From NCBI GenBank assembly GCA_036508135.1, contig DATCHW010000003.1:1-64000 (forward strand): DNA of 64,000 nucleotides, given 5' to 3'. Within the stretch, counting starts at the first letter, position 1. Each line of letters opens with the position of its first letter. The position numbers and the translations under genes are program-made. Source of the DNA: DATCHW01 sp036508135. Its GTDB lineage: Bacteria; Bacteroidota; Ignavibacteria; Tepidaquicellales; Tepidaquicellaceae. Below the pieces are notes generated by a model. It saw only the letters and a list, made by a program, of their open reading frames with translations, was not told the DNA's origin and made no database searches. Positions 34,939 to 43,880 of this stretch are shown piece after piece.

Positions 34939-36234
34939 ATGAAAAAGATATTGCTCCTTCTTTTTATGTTTTGCTCAACTTTGGTTCTATCTCAACCGGC
35001 ATGGATTGAACAACAAACAGGGTATTCCAATCATTCCGTTGAATGTGTACATTTCTTTAATGAACAAACAGGAATTATTGGTGGTGGCTTCGGTGTTTTT
35101 GCCAGAACGACGAATGGGGGTATTAACTGGATACATATTAATAATAACGAAAATAACCATTACCAATCAATTAGTTTCATAAATAACAATACTGGTTGGA
35201 TATCAGGGGGATTTTATAATTATAGTTATGTAATGGAAATAATAAGAAAAACTACAGATGGGGGATTAACTTGGGATTCAACTTACTTAGATATATACGC
35301 AAGAGTATATGATATACAATTTATTAATAGTTCAACAGGATTTATGGCAGGTAAATATATTAAGAAAACAACAAATGGAGGAATTAACTGGTCAGTAATT
35401 GATAGTAATATTATCTACTCAAATATTGCATTATTTTTCCTTAATTCAGCTACGGGATGGGCAAGCAAATCCTATTATGACCAATATACATACATTTCTG
35501 TTTCGAAATTACTAAAAACGACTAACAGTGGCCAAAACTGGATACCACAAATTATTGATACAAGTTCTATTTATACAAATAACTGTTTTACAGATATTCA
35601 ATTTCTTAACGAAAATACGGGATACATAACAAACACTACTTATGGAGTTTTTAAAACTACAAACAGCGGGCAAAATTGGTTTATTGTTGATTCTAACACT
35701 TCAAATTATAAATTATTTTTTTTAAATGAATATACAGGATGGATCGGTTCATGGAATTATATCAGAAAAACCACCAATGGAGGTACAAACTGGCTATCAG
35801 AATTTTTATATCAAGGATGTTCTTTCAGAGGAATGTATTTCATAAATGGATTAACGGGCTGGACGTCAGGGATGACAAATGTTAGTCAACCCAAATTATT
35901 TAGAACAACAAACGGAGGTGTATGGGTAAAGCAAACCGGAACCGAAGTCCCTGCGAAATATTCTTTATACCAAAATTATTCTAATCCGTTCAATCCGACC
36001 ACGAAGATTAAGTTTGATATAGCTCCCCTCTTGAGAGGGGTTGGGGGTGTGTTAACTTCTCTAATAATCTTCGATATCCTCGGTCGCGAAGTAACAACAC
36101 TCGTAAATGAAAAACTTCAACCCGGCACTTATGAAGTAACATTTGACGGAAGTAATCTTTCGAGCGGGATATATTTTTACCAATTAAAAGCTGAAAAATT
36201 TCAAGAGATAAGAAAAATGGTTCTTCTAAAATAG
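34939..36234 (+). CDS. T9SS-exported YCF48-type beta-propeller protein
   Basis: The 431-residue protein has a signal peptide (MKKILLLLFMFCSTLVLSQ), seven TTNGG/TTNSG-x-NW blades and a type-A sorting domain, here QNYSNPFNP instead of YPNPFNP. The frame extends upstream to the ATGA at 34840, but only ATG 34939 gives a proper signal peptide, so I use it. The sorting-domain loop carries APLLRGVGGVLT from an in-frame palindromic element. DNA around the start of the sorting domain is nearly identical to the preceding gene (a run of 36 bases just before NPFNP). Confidence 0.85.
   Translation: MKKILLLLFMFCSTLVLSQPAWIEQQTGYSNHSVECVHFFNEQTGIIGGGFGVFARTTNGGINWIHINNNENNHYQSISFINNNTGWISGGFYNYSYVMEIIRKTTDGGLTWDSTYLDIYARVYDIQFINSSTGFMAGKYIKKTTNGGINWSVIDSNIIYSNIALFFLNSATGWASKSYYDQYTYISVSKLLKTTNSGQNWIPQIIDTSSIYTNNCFTDIQFLNENTGYITNTTYGVFKTTNSGQNWFIVDSNTSNYKLFFLNEYTGWIGSWNYIRKTTNGGTNWLSEFLYQGCSFRGMYFINGLTGWTSGMTNVSQPKLFRTTNGGVWVKQTGTEVPAKYSLYQNYSNPFNPTTKIKFDIAPLLRGVGGVLTSLIIFDILGREVTTLVNEKLQPGTYEVTFDGSNLSSGIYFYQLKAEKFQEIRKMVLLK
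36023..36047 (+). repeat. CTCCCCTC-GAGAGGGG-TT-G5 element inside the sorting-domain coding region
   Basis: A perfect palindrome (CCCCTCTTGAGAGGGG, 36025-36040) plus TTGGGGG, read in frame as PLLRGVGG. It occupies the same loop as the element at 34634-34660 in the neighbouring paralogue. Confidence 0.85.
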
Positions 36235-36280
36235 CAAGTTGAGTCAGAAATTTATTTATGACGAAATCCCGATTTATCGG

Positions 36281-36352
36281 AACGGAGTTTGTTTTTAGCA
36301 ATTGAAGGCAGAAAATTACATTGCAACAAAAATACTTATTTTATTAAAATGA
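36281..36352 (+). pseudogene. Orphan, stop-containing end of a T9SS sorting domain
   Basis: In the frame starting 36281 the bases read NGVCF-stop-QLKAENYIATKILILLK-stop, recognisable as the last 23 residues of a sorting domain (SGVYFYQL..LLK) with an internal TAG at 36296. The final TGA overlaps the ATG of the next gene (ATGA, 36349-36352), the same junction seen at 34840 and 38418. It is separate from the intact sorting domain of the gene ending at 36234. Confidence 0.8.
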
Positions 36353-38421
36353 AAAAATTTATTTTTACAACTTTAATATTTATTTTTAATTTACAGTTGG
36401 CAAATGCTCAATGGGAGCAATTGAATGGAGTATACGGTGGAATAATTCATTCGCTTGCTTCGAATGGAGGATATGTTTATGCGGGAACTAAACATGGTGT
36501 TTTTCTTTCTTCAAATAACGGTATTTCATGGACTCAGCTTGGATTAGCCGATCAGGATATTAGCTCGCTCCTCGTTTACGGGAATAATATTTATGCCGGA
36601 ACTATGAACATTCCCGGAACAGGTAAAGGTGTATTTTTATCGACAAACAATGGTGCTTCGTGGTTACTATCCGGTTTGACTAATCAATCTGTACTTTCAT
36701 TTTGTATGATCGGAACTAAAATTTTTGCCGGAACTACCGGTAGCGGTATTTTCGTGTCCACAGACTACGGGATGAACTGGGCACAAACAAGCTTGAATAA
36801 TAGATGTGTTCTATCACTTGCAGTAAATGGTACTGATATTTTTGCAGGAACAATGTATAATTTTGGTGTTTATCTATCAACTGATAATGGACAAACCTGG
36901 AATCAAACGTCTATGAATAATCAATATGGACGTTGTCTTGCCATTCGGGATTCCAATATTTTTGTGGGTACAGAAAATGGTGTTTTTATGTCCACGAATT
37001 ACGGAACAAACTGGATTCAAACAACTTTAAATTTTCGTGATGTATTATCCCTTACTATAAAGGGTTCAAGTATTTTTGCAGGAACTGACGGTTATGGACT
37101 TTATCGTTCAGTAAATAATGGGCAAACATGGACTCAAATTAATGTCGGTGCAGAAACGATTCAGGAATTAATTTGTGATGAAGTTAATATATATGCTGGT
37201 ACTTTCTTCGGCGGCGTTTTTCGATCTACGAATAATGGAACGACCTGGATACAAACAAATTTGAATAATCAATCTGTAATGTCAATATGTAGTATAGGTT
37301 CAAATATATTAGCAGGAACCGGTATATATCCAGGATGGGGTTTTGGGATTTATAAGTCATCAAATAGCGGTATCAGCTGGACAAAAACGGGATTAGATTT
37401 TAGTGCTGTTTGTTCAATTATCTCAAGCGGTTCAATTATTTTTGCGGGAACATCCGATGGAGTTTATAAGTCAACAAATATCGGACAATCATGGATTCAG
37501 TCATCCATTGGAATAGGTAATCAAACAGTTTTTTCTTTTGGATCAAGTGGTACTAATTTACTTGCAGGAGGAGGTTGGAGCATTGGTATTTATGTATCTT
37601 CTGATAATGGACTCAACTGGATACGGTCGAATTTAACTAATCAATCCGTATATAGTTTTGCTGCAAGTGACTCAAACGTTTATGCCGGATTGAGTAATGG
37701 AGTTTATAAATCCACCAATAATGGACTGAACTGGGTCAATGTCAATATAGGATTTGATCAGACAGTATATTCTCTTTTGGTAAGCGGTTCAAATATTTTT
37801 GCAGGTTGCTGGTATAATGGTTTCCCCAATCACGGTGGAATTTACCTTTCAACTAATAATGGACAAAACTTGACACAAATAGGATTTAATAATCAGACTG
37901 TATATTCTATAATTTCAAACGGTTCAAATATTATGGCAGGAACTTCAAGTGGTGTTTATGTATCAAAAGATAACGGACAAACTTGGATTCAAAAAAATCA
38001 GGGGTTCAATTTCACAACAGAAGTAAATAGATTACTCTTCTTTAATAATTATGTATTTGCAGGAACTGTCGGTAATTCGATTTGGAGAAGACCATATTCT
38101 GAATTAACGGATATTCGGAATATTGGCACAGAATATCCTAATAATTTTAAATTGTTTCAAAACTATCCGAATCCCTTTAATCCGGCCACGAAGATAAAAT
38201 TTGATATTCAGAAGTCAGTAGTAAGTAGTCAGAATTCAGTAGTGACATTGAAAGTATTCGATATCACAGGAAAAGAAGTCGCAACGCTTGTAAATGAAAA
38301 ACTAAATCCCGGAACATATGAAGTAACATTTGATGGCAGCAAATTTGCATCAGGTGTTTATTTTTATCAGTTAAGAAGCGGAAATTTCACAGAAACAAAA
38401 AAACTAATTTTACTAAAATGA
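36349..38421 (+). CDS. T9SS-exported Asp-box repeat (BNR) protein
   Basis: The 690-residue protein has a signal peptide (MKKFIFTTLIFIFNLQLANAQ), about 13 tandem units of 40-50 residues, each with an Asp box (S-T-N/D-N-G-x-x-W) followed by a hydrophobic strand and IFAGT, then a type-A sorting domain. I place the start at ATG 36349, not at an in-frame ATG 20 codons earlier that falls in the sorting-domain remnant. The sorting loop has KSVVSSQNSVV from a short direct repeat. The stop overlaps the next start (ATGA at 38418-38421), suggesting translational coupling. Confidence 0.87.
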   Translation: MKKFIFTTLIFIFNLQLANAQWEQLNGVYGGIIHSLASNGGYVYAGTKHGVFLSSNNGISWTQLGLADQDISSLLVYGNNIYAGTMNIPGTGKGVFLSTNNGASWLLSGLTNQSVLSFCMIGTKIFAGTTGSGIFVSTDYGMNWAQTSLNNRCVLSLAVNGTDIFAGTMYNFGVYLSTDNGQTWNQTSMNNQYGRCLAIRDSNIFVGTENGVFMSTNYGTNWIQTTLNFRDVLSLTIKGSSIFAGTDGYGLYRSVNNGQTWTQINVGAETIQELICDEVNIYAGTFFGGVFRSTNNGTTWIQTNLNNQSVMSICSIGSNILAGTGIYPGWGFGIYKSSNSGISWTKTGLDFSAVCSIISSGSIIFAGTSDGVYKSTNIGQSWIQSSIGIGNQTVFSFGSSGTNLLAGGGWSIGIYVSSDNGLNWIRSNLTNQSVYSFAASDSNVYAGLSNGVYKSTNNGLNWVNVNIGFDQTVYSLLVSGSNIFAGCWYNGFPNHGGIYLSTNNGQNLTQIGFNNQTVYSIISNGSNIMAGTSSGVYVSKDNGQTWIQKNQGFNFTTEVNRLLFFNNYVFAGTVGNSIWRRPYSELTDIRNIGTEYPNNFKLFQNYPNPFNPATKIKFDIQKSVVSSQNSVVTLKVFDITGKEVATLVNEKLNPGTYEVTFDGSKFASGVYFYQLRSGNFTETKKLILLK
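38206..38245 (+). repeat. CAGAAGTCAGTAGT-type direct repeat inside a sorting-domain loop
   Basis: ATTCAGAAGTCAGTAGT and AGTCAGAATTCAGTAGT lie in tandem and encode the loop SVVSSQNSVV. They are related to the non-coding repeat at 3546-3586 and the in-frame one at 60244-60272. Confidence 0.65.
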
Positions 38422-40553
38422 GAAAAATATTTTATTCTTTGATTTTTGTTTTAATTATACATTGCACATTGACAATTGATAATTGTATTTGCCAGTGGTA
38501 TTGGCAAAATCCTCTTCCGCAAGGTAATCATCTAAAATCAGTTTCATTTCCAAGTCAAAATACGGGTTATATCGCAGGGTTTTGCGGAACGGTATTAAAA
38601 ACAACCGATGCTGGTAATAACTGGAGAATCATAAATACAGGAACTCACGCAGATTTTTCCACTTCATTTTTTATAAATGATAATACGGGTTTTGTTGCAG
38701 GAAAAAGTTCTCCTGACAGTGTACTTATACCAATTCTTAAAACTACAGATGGCGGTGCAAACTGGAAATATTATTATATAGATCTAAATGACGAAATATA
38801 TGCATTCCATTTTATTAATGAAAATACAGGATATATGCTTGGCGCCAATATTTATAAGACAACAAATAAAGGTACTTCCTGGTTTGTTTCATGTTTTAAT
38901 ATAGTCGGTTGTTCAATCTGTTTCACTTCTGATGAAATCGGATATCTAACCGGAACGGATAAAAATACGTATAATTCGGGAGTTTTTAAAACGACAAATG
39001 GAGGAAATGACTGGAATTTTTGCCCGGAAACATATCTTAATTCAAGTTATGTCAAATTTATTTCACCGGATACAGGATTTGTTTTTGGAGGAGGTGGTAA
39101 AATTATGAAAACAACGAATGCAGGAAATAATTGGATTCAAAAAAATGTTGGGAATATGGGCACAATTTATACTTCCAGTTTCATAAACAGCAATACAGGC
39201 TTTGCCTTTGGAGACGAGGGTAAAATTTTAAAAACGACTAATAATGGAGAAAATTGGATTCTTCAGCCATTTTCAAACGGACTTTATACCACATCTTCTG
39301 ATTTTCTACCGCCTAATAAAATTATTTTTGTAGGTTATTCCGGAGGTATTTATTCTTCAACAAATGAAGGAAACATTTGGAATCCAATTTCCAATGGTTA
39401 TACTCCAAATAGTGCTTTATCTGTTTATTTTGTCAATCCCAATACCGGAATTGTTGTTGGCGATGGGGGGATGATTATGAGAACAATTAATGCAGGAAAT
39501 AACTGGGATTTTGTACAAGTGAATCGCAATATGAGGTTTACAAGCATTCATTTTCCGGATGCAAATACAGGCTATATCGTGGGAGGGTGGGACACAGTTA
39601 TATTTAAAACTACAAACGGCGGAGTAAATTGGATTACCTTGAGATATCCTGTTGCCACTATGTGTAATGATGTTTTCTTTGTAAATTCTAATACCGGTTT
39701 TATTGTCAAGCAATGGGTTGATCCTTTATTAAAAACAACTAATGGCGGATATAATTGGACTGTAGATACAACAATAAAACCGAGTGGAAATTATAATAAG
39801 ATATACTTTATTAACGAAAACACCGGTTTTCTTTCAGGGTATGGTATGCTGAGAACGACAAATTGTGGTACGACTTGGGATACCGTGATTCAATCCAACA
39901 GTTATTCTTTGTTTTCTTCAATTAATTTTATAAATTCAAACACAGGATTTGTATCTTGTTATCCTGATTACACATCCAATTTTTCCCTTTATAAAACCAC
40001 TAATACCGGACTCAACTGGATTGGTATAGTTACAGGTTATTATCTTGAAAATACTTCAATACATTTTATAGATGAAAATACGGGTTATTTTGTCGGAAAT
40101 ATTTTTGTTTTAAAAACAACAAATGGAGGAATTAGCTGGGCACAGCAGTATTTCAATACGTCGTATTCGTTCAGCGATGTATTTTTTACTTCGAGTAACG
40201 AAGGTTACCTCGTAGGAAATTACGGAATGATCTTAAAAACAACTAACGGCGGAGTAGGAATTAGAACAATTAGTGAAGTTTTGCCAAAAGAATTTTTTTT
40301 ATCTCAAAATTATCCGAATCCATTTAATCCAGTAACAAAGATTAATTATGATCTTCCAAAAGATTCAAGGGTTTCTTTAGTCATTTACGATATTCTTGGA
40401 AGAGAAATTGTAAGACTTATTAATGATGAATTTAAACTCGCAGGAAGATATATGGTTCATTTTAACGGAAGTAACCTCTCAAGCGGAGTGTATTTTTATC
40501 AGTTAAGAAATGAAAATTTCATCGAGACTAAAAAACTTATTTTACTGAAATAA
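38418..40553 (+). CDS. T9SS-exported YCF48-type beta-propeller protein
   Basis: The 711-residue protein has a signal peptide (about 1-25, ending CICQ) and about 14 blades with TGYI/TGFV..KTTNGG-x-NW, followed by a type-A sorting domain with the ordinary short loop (DLPKDSRVSLVIYD). It overlaps the preceding gene by 4 bp. The signal-peptide coding region contains a TTGACAATTGATAATTG run that looks like low-complexity repeat DNA. It is the last gene of the tandem group; ada follows in the opposite direction. Confidence 0.86.
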   Translation: MRKIFYSLIFVLIIHCTLTIDNCICQWYWQNPLPQGNHLKSVSFPSQNTGYIAGFCGTVLKTTDAGNNWRIINTGTHADFSTSFFINDNTGFVAGKSSPDSVLIPILKTTDGGANWKYYYIDLNDEIYAFHFINENTGYMLGANIYKTTNKGTSWFVSCFNIVGCSICFTSDEIGYLTGTDKNTYNSGVFKTTNGGNDWNFCPETYLNSSYVKFISPDTGFVFGGGGKIMKTTNAGNNWIQKNVGNMGTIYTSSFINSNTGFAFGDEGKILKTTNNGENWILQPFSNGLYTTSSDFLPPNKIIFVGYSGGIYSSTNEGNIWNPISNGYTPNSALSVYFVNPNTGIVVGDGGMIMRTINAGNNWDFVQVNRNMRFTSIHFPDANTGYIVGGWDTVIFKTTNGGVNWITLRYPVATMCNDVFFVNSNTGFIVKQWVDPLLKTTNGGYNWTVDTTIKPSGNYNKIYFINENTGFLSGYGMLRTTNCGTTWDTVIQSNSYSLFSSINFINSNTGFVSCYPDYTSNFSLYKTTNTGLNWIGIVTGYYLENTSIHFIDENTGYFVGNIFVLKTTNGGISWAQQYFNTSYSFSDVFFTSSNEGYLVGNYGMILKTTNGGVGIRTISEVLPKEFFLSQNYPNPFNPVTKINYDLPKDSRVSLVIYDILGREIVRLINDEFKLAGRYMVHFNGSNLSSGVYFYQLRNENFIETKKLILLK

Positions 40554-40591
40554 AAAAACCAATCTTTTATTAAAGATTATTTTTTTCACTT

Positions 40592-41656
40592 TCAATTTTT
40601 TATTCTTTGCTCGTGCTCCAGCAGCCATTTTTTTCTCCACAAACCTCCGCCGTAACCCGTTAAATTTCCATCTTCACCTATCACGCGATGACAGGGGATT
40701 AATATGGAAATTCTGTTGTGTCCGTTTGCATTAGCAACGGCTCGGACAGCTTCAGGTCTTTTAATAGCCATTGCCTGATATTTATATGATACAGTTTTCC
40801 CGTATGGAATCTGCCGAAGTCTATCCCACACTTTCACTTGAAATTCTGTCCCCGGTGAATGAATGGGAACAGTGAAATTTTTCAGCTTTCCTTCGAAGTA
40901 TTCGCCAAGTTCTTTTTTGAGCAGATTAAAATGGATATTTTCTCCCGGAAGAATTACTGCATCCATATAACGCGTCAATTCTTTTAATTCGGTTTCCAGC
41001 ATTCTCCTGTCTGTAAAATCCAGCAAGCATATTCCTTTCTCTGTTGCACATGCATACATCGGTCCTAAAGGAGTTTCTATTCTTGTGATATTTGTAATTT
41101 GTTTTTTAGCTTTTGTCGGAGAATCACCTATCGCGGATTTGAATGAATCATTAAATCCGCTTAAAGATTCGTATCCCGAGTCAAAAGCCGCATTAGTCAC
41201 TTTTTCTCCTGATTGTATTTTATTGAATGCATTGTTCAGCCGGCTCATTCTCTGATATGCCTGAAAAGTCATGTTATGGTTTTTCTTAAACCATCTGCGA
41301 ATTTTATTAGGTTCTAAGTTTCTTGATCTCAGGTCATAGTCCTTTAATTTTAACGCGGGATTAAGACCTATTTCATCAATTAGTTTTTTTATATATTGCG
41401 GGGTTTCTCCTAATTTTTCAAGCGGTGAACACACCTTGCAGGCTCTGTAGCCGTTTACAATTGCCTCCCTGCAGGTATTGAAAAATTCTACGTTTTCCGG
41501 TTTCGGTTTGCGGGCTGTGCAGGTAGGTCTGCAAAATATACCCGTGGTTTTTACGGCAACAAAAAAAATCCCCTCAAAAGAAGAGTCTTTTCTAAGCAGT
41601 GCGTTGTACATTATTTTTTTACTCAGCATATTTATTCTGTTTTTATTTCTTAACAA
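40592..41656 (-). CDS. ada: Ada: methylphosphotriester sensor / AraC activator / O6-methylguanine methyltransferase
   Basis: The 354-residue protein has three parts. The N-terminal zinc domain has C42-x3-C46-x26-C73-x2-C76, exactly the E. coli Ada spacing, in which the first cysteine accepts methyl groups from DNA phosphotriesters. Next is an AraC-type helix-turn-helix (FKKNHNMTFQAYQRMSRLNNAFNKI, SLSGFNDSFKSAIGDSP). Last is the O6-alkylguanine transferase with the active-site IPCHRVIG. It repairs methylated bases and activates its own regulon when methylated. An in-frame ATG at codon 10 (MLSKKIM) is an equally good start. Confidence 0.94.
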   Translation of the reverse strand: MLRNKNRINMLSKKIMYNALLRKDSSFEGIFFVAVKTTGIFCRPTCTARKPKPENVEFFNTCREAIVNGYRACKVCSPLEKLGETPQYIKKLIDEIGLNPALKLKDYDLRSRNLEPNKIRRWFKKNHNMTFQAYQRMSRLNNAFNKIQSGEKVTNAAFDSGYESLSGFNDSFKSAIGDSPTKAKKQITNITRIETPLGPMYACATEKGICLLDFTDRRMLETELKELTRYMDAVILPGENIHFNLLKKELGEYFEGKLKNFTVPIHSPGTEFQVKVWDRLRQIPYGKTVSYKYQAMAIKRPEAVRAVANANGHNRISILIPCHRVIGEDGNLTGYGGGLWRKKWLLEHEQRIKN

Positions 41657-41718
41657 AGATATGATTAATAAAAAATATCTGCCACCGTTATTTTAACATA
41701 CAATTTTTTAGTTTCAAT

Positions 41719-41762
41719 TCATCGGATAAATCAAGTGGTAATGTTGGTAATTCATCCGATGA
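41719..41762. repeat. Inverted repeat between ada and the Memo-like gene
   Basis: TCATCGGAT (41719-41727) and ATCCGATGA (41754-41762) form a 9-bp dyad in the divergent promoter region between ada and the next gene. It could be a regulatory site or a dispersed palindrome; nothing decides between them. Confidence 0.5.
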
Positions 41763-41888
41763 GTTTCTTTCATTATTATTAAACATAAAAATTTTATCCG
41801 GTTATTCTTATTTGCTCTTAATCCTGTTTATCTTGTCATATTTTAGTGTTATTTACTTTTAAAAATAATTTGTAAATTAGAAAAACAC

Positions 41889-43007
41889 ATGGAAAATCCG
41901 ATGAAATTATATTATATAGTGATATTATTTGTTATAATGATAACAATTATTCCAGCAGTAATAAATGCACAGGATAATAATCAAACGAAAAAAATCCGCT
42001 ATCAGGAAGATACTATTGGTTTTTCGAGTCATGCCTCACAGATGGATGAATTTATGAATCGATTGTTAAGGGCACAATATAATGACATTGAAAAATCATT
42101 GGATGATGCAAAAGTAAATAACTCTACTGTTTGGAAAGCAGCAATATGTCCTCACGACGATTACACTTATGTCGGATATCTTTATCCGGCATTGCTTACA
42201 AACGTGAAGGCAAAGACAATTATTTTAATCAGTGTATGCCATAAAGCAAAACAGTTTGGTCTCGAAAATAAAATAATTTTTGACAGTTATACTCACTGGC
42301 GTATGCCCTACGGAGATGTTCCCGTCTCAAACCTCCGTAACGAAATAATAAAACGGCTTCCGCTTAACATCTTTGAAGTTAATGATACCGTACAGGCTGT
42401 CGAGCATTCCACCGAAGCGATCATTCCTTTCCTTCAGTATTTTAATAAGGAAGTAGAAATAATAAGTATCCTCATTCCCTATATGGGTTTTGACAGAATG
42501 AATGAAATATCTATTCCTCTTTCCTCTGCAATTAAAGAAGCATCGGACAATTACAATCTGCAGTGGGGAACTGATTTTGTCGTTATTATTTTCACGGATG
42601 CAGTGCATTATGGAGATAAAGATTGGGGCGGAAAAAACTTTGCATTCTATGGCAGTGATAGTTCCGGATATGTTAAAGCAGTCGGGCACGAAATGGAAAT
42701 TATAAATAACTGTCTCACCGGCGGAATTATGAATGATAAAATTAAAAAATTTGTTGATTATACTGTAAGGGAAGATAATTACACCGAATACAAATGGACC
42801 TGGTGCGGAAGATATTCTGTACCGTTTGGATTGATGACGGTTTTGAATATGCAAAAACTTTATAACTCAGACCTTGAAGGAGTACTTTTGAAATATGCGA
42901 CGAGTATTGACCATTCCCATATCCCTGTTTTTGATATCGGAATGGGTATTACAGCACCGGCAAACCTGAACCACTGGGTCGGTTATGCGGCGATTGGATA
43001 TAGATAA
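41889..43007 (+). CDS. Exported Memo-like protein (AmmeMemoRadiSam system protein B family)
   Basis: The 372-residue protein carries a signal peptide (about 6-27, ending VINA-Q) followed by a Memo-family domain: CPHDDYTYVGYLYP with His89, ILISVCHKA with His118, EHSTEAIIPFLQY, and WTWCGRYSVPFG with Cys306. These match the two His and one Cys metal ligands of human MEMO1. Bacterial Memo proteins usually sit in a three-gene set with an AMMECR1 protein and a radical SAM enzyme; neither is present here. The role is unknown; a metal-binding periplasmic enzyme is plausible. Confidence 0.85.
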   Translation: MENPMKLYYIVILFVIMITIIPAVINAQDNNQTKKIRYQEDTIGFSSHASQMDEFMNRLLRAQYNDIEKSLDDAKVNNSTVWKAAICPHDDYTYVGYLYPALLTNVKAKTIILISVCHKAKQFGLENKIIFDSYTHWRMPYGDVPVSNLRNEIIKRLPLNIFEVNDTVQAVEHSTEAIIPFLQYFNKEVEIISILIPYMGFDRMNEISIPLSSAIKEASDNYNLQWGTDFVVIIFTDAVHYGDKDWGGKNFAFYGSDSSGYVKAVGHEMEIINNCLTGGIMNDKIKKFVDYTVREDNYTEYKWTWCGRYSVPFGLMTVLNMQKLYNSDLEGVLLKYATSIDHSHIPVFDIGMGITAPANLNHWVGYAAIGYR

Positions 43008-43050
43008 TTAATAATTAAGAAGTTTTTTATAATTATAAAATCATACATCT

Positions 43051-43833
43051 ATGAAAATAAAAATTTATCAGGTAGATGCATTTACTAATAAATTATTCAG
43101 TGGAAATCCGGCTGCCGTATGTCCTCTTGAAGAATGGCTTCCGGAAGAAAAAATGCAGTGTATTGCCACAGAGAATAATCTTTCAGAAACAGCATTCTTT
43201 GTCAGGAAAGGCGATAGGTTTCATATAAGATGGTTCACTCCTGCCCTGGAGGTTGACCTTTGCGGGCATGCTACTCTCGCCTCGGCTCACGTTATTTTCA
43301 ATCATCTTAATTATGCAGGAGACGAAATAAAATTCGATTCTAAAAGCGGTATTTTAAAAGTCAGAAAAGAAGGTAATATGCTTCTTTTAAATTTTCCGAC
43401 AGATGAGTTTAAAGAAGTTTTGGCTCCGGAGGCATTAGTTGCAGGATTTGGAAAAGAGCCGATGGAAACCCACAAGGGAAAATGGGATTATTTGCTTGTT
43501 TTTAGTTCTCAAAAAGAAATCGAAAACCTGGACCCGAATTTTTTCTTATTGAGGAAAGCTAATGTAAGGGGAATAATTGTAACGGCAAAAGGAAGCAAAG
43601 TTGATTTTGTCTCAAGGTTCTTTGCACCCAGAAGCGGAGTACCCGAAGACCCGGTTACCGGCTCATCCCACACAACATTAATTCCATACTGGGCACAGAA
43701 ACTCGGAAAAAAAGAACTGACAGCAAAGCAGCTTTCAAAACGCCGCGGTAAACTCAAATGCAGACTCCTCGACGACCGTGTGGAAATTGGCGGCGAAGCA
43801 GTTACATATATGATAGGGGAAATAGAAATATAA
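43051..43833 (+). CDS. PhzF family isomerase-like protein
   Basis: The 260-residue protein has the two-lobed diaminopimelate-epimerase-like fold of PhzF: KIYQVDAFTNKLFSGNPAAVCPL, the catalytic glutamate in ENNLSETAFF, IRWFTPALEVDLCGHATLASAH and PEDPVTGSSHTTL. Most members catalyse unknown isomerisations and are not linked to phenazine synthesis. It lies 43 bp after the Memo-like gene, on the same strand. Confidence 0.92.
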   Translation: MKIKIYQVDAFTNKLFSGNPAAVCPLEEWLPEEKMQCIATENNLSETAFFVRKGDRFHIRWFTPALEVDLCGHATLASAHVIFNHLNYAGDEIKFDSKSGILKVRKEGNMLLLNFPTDEFKEVLAPEALVAGFGKEPMETHKGKWDYLLVFSSQKEIENLDPNFFLLRKANVRGIIVTAKGSKVDFVSRFFAPRSGVPEDPVTGSSHTTLIPYWAQKLGKKELTAKQLSKRRGKLKCRLLDDRVEIGGEAVTYMIGEIEI

Positions 43834-43880
43834 TTAGTAATTGGTAATTATTGGTTCGTAAAACGTGAAACATCGAATAT

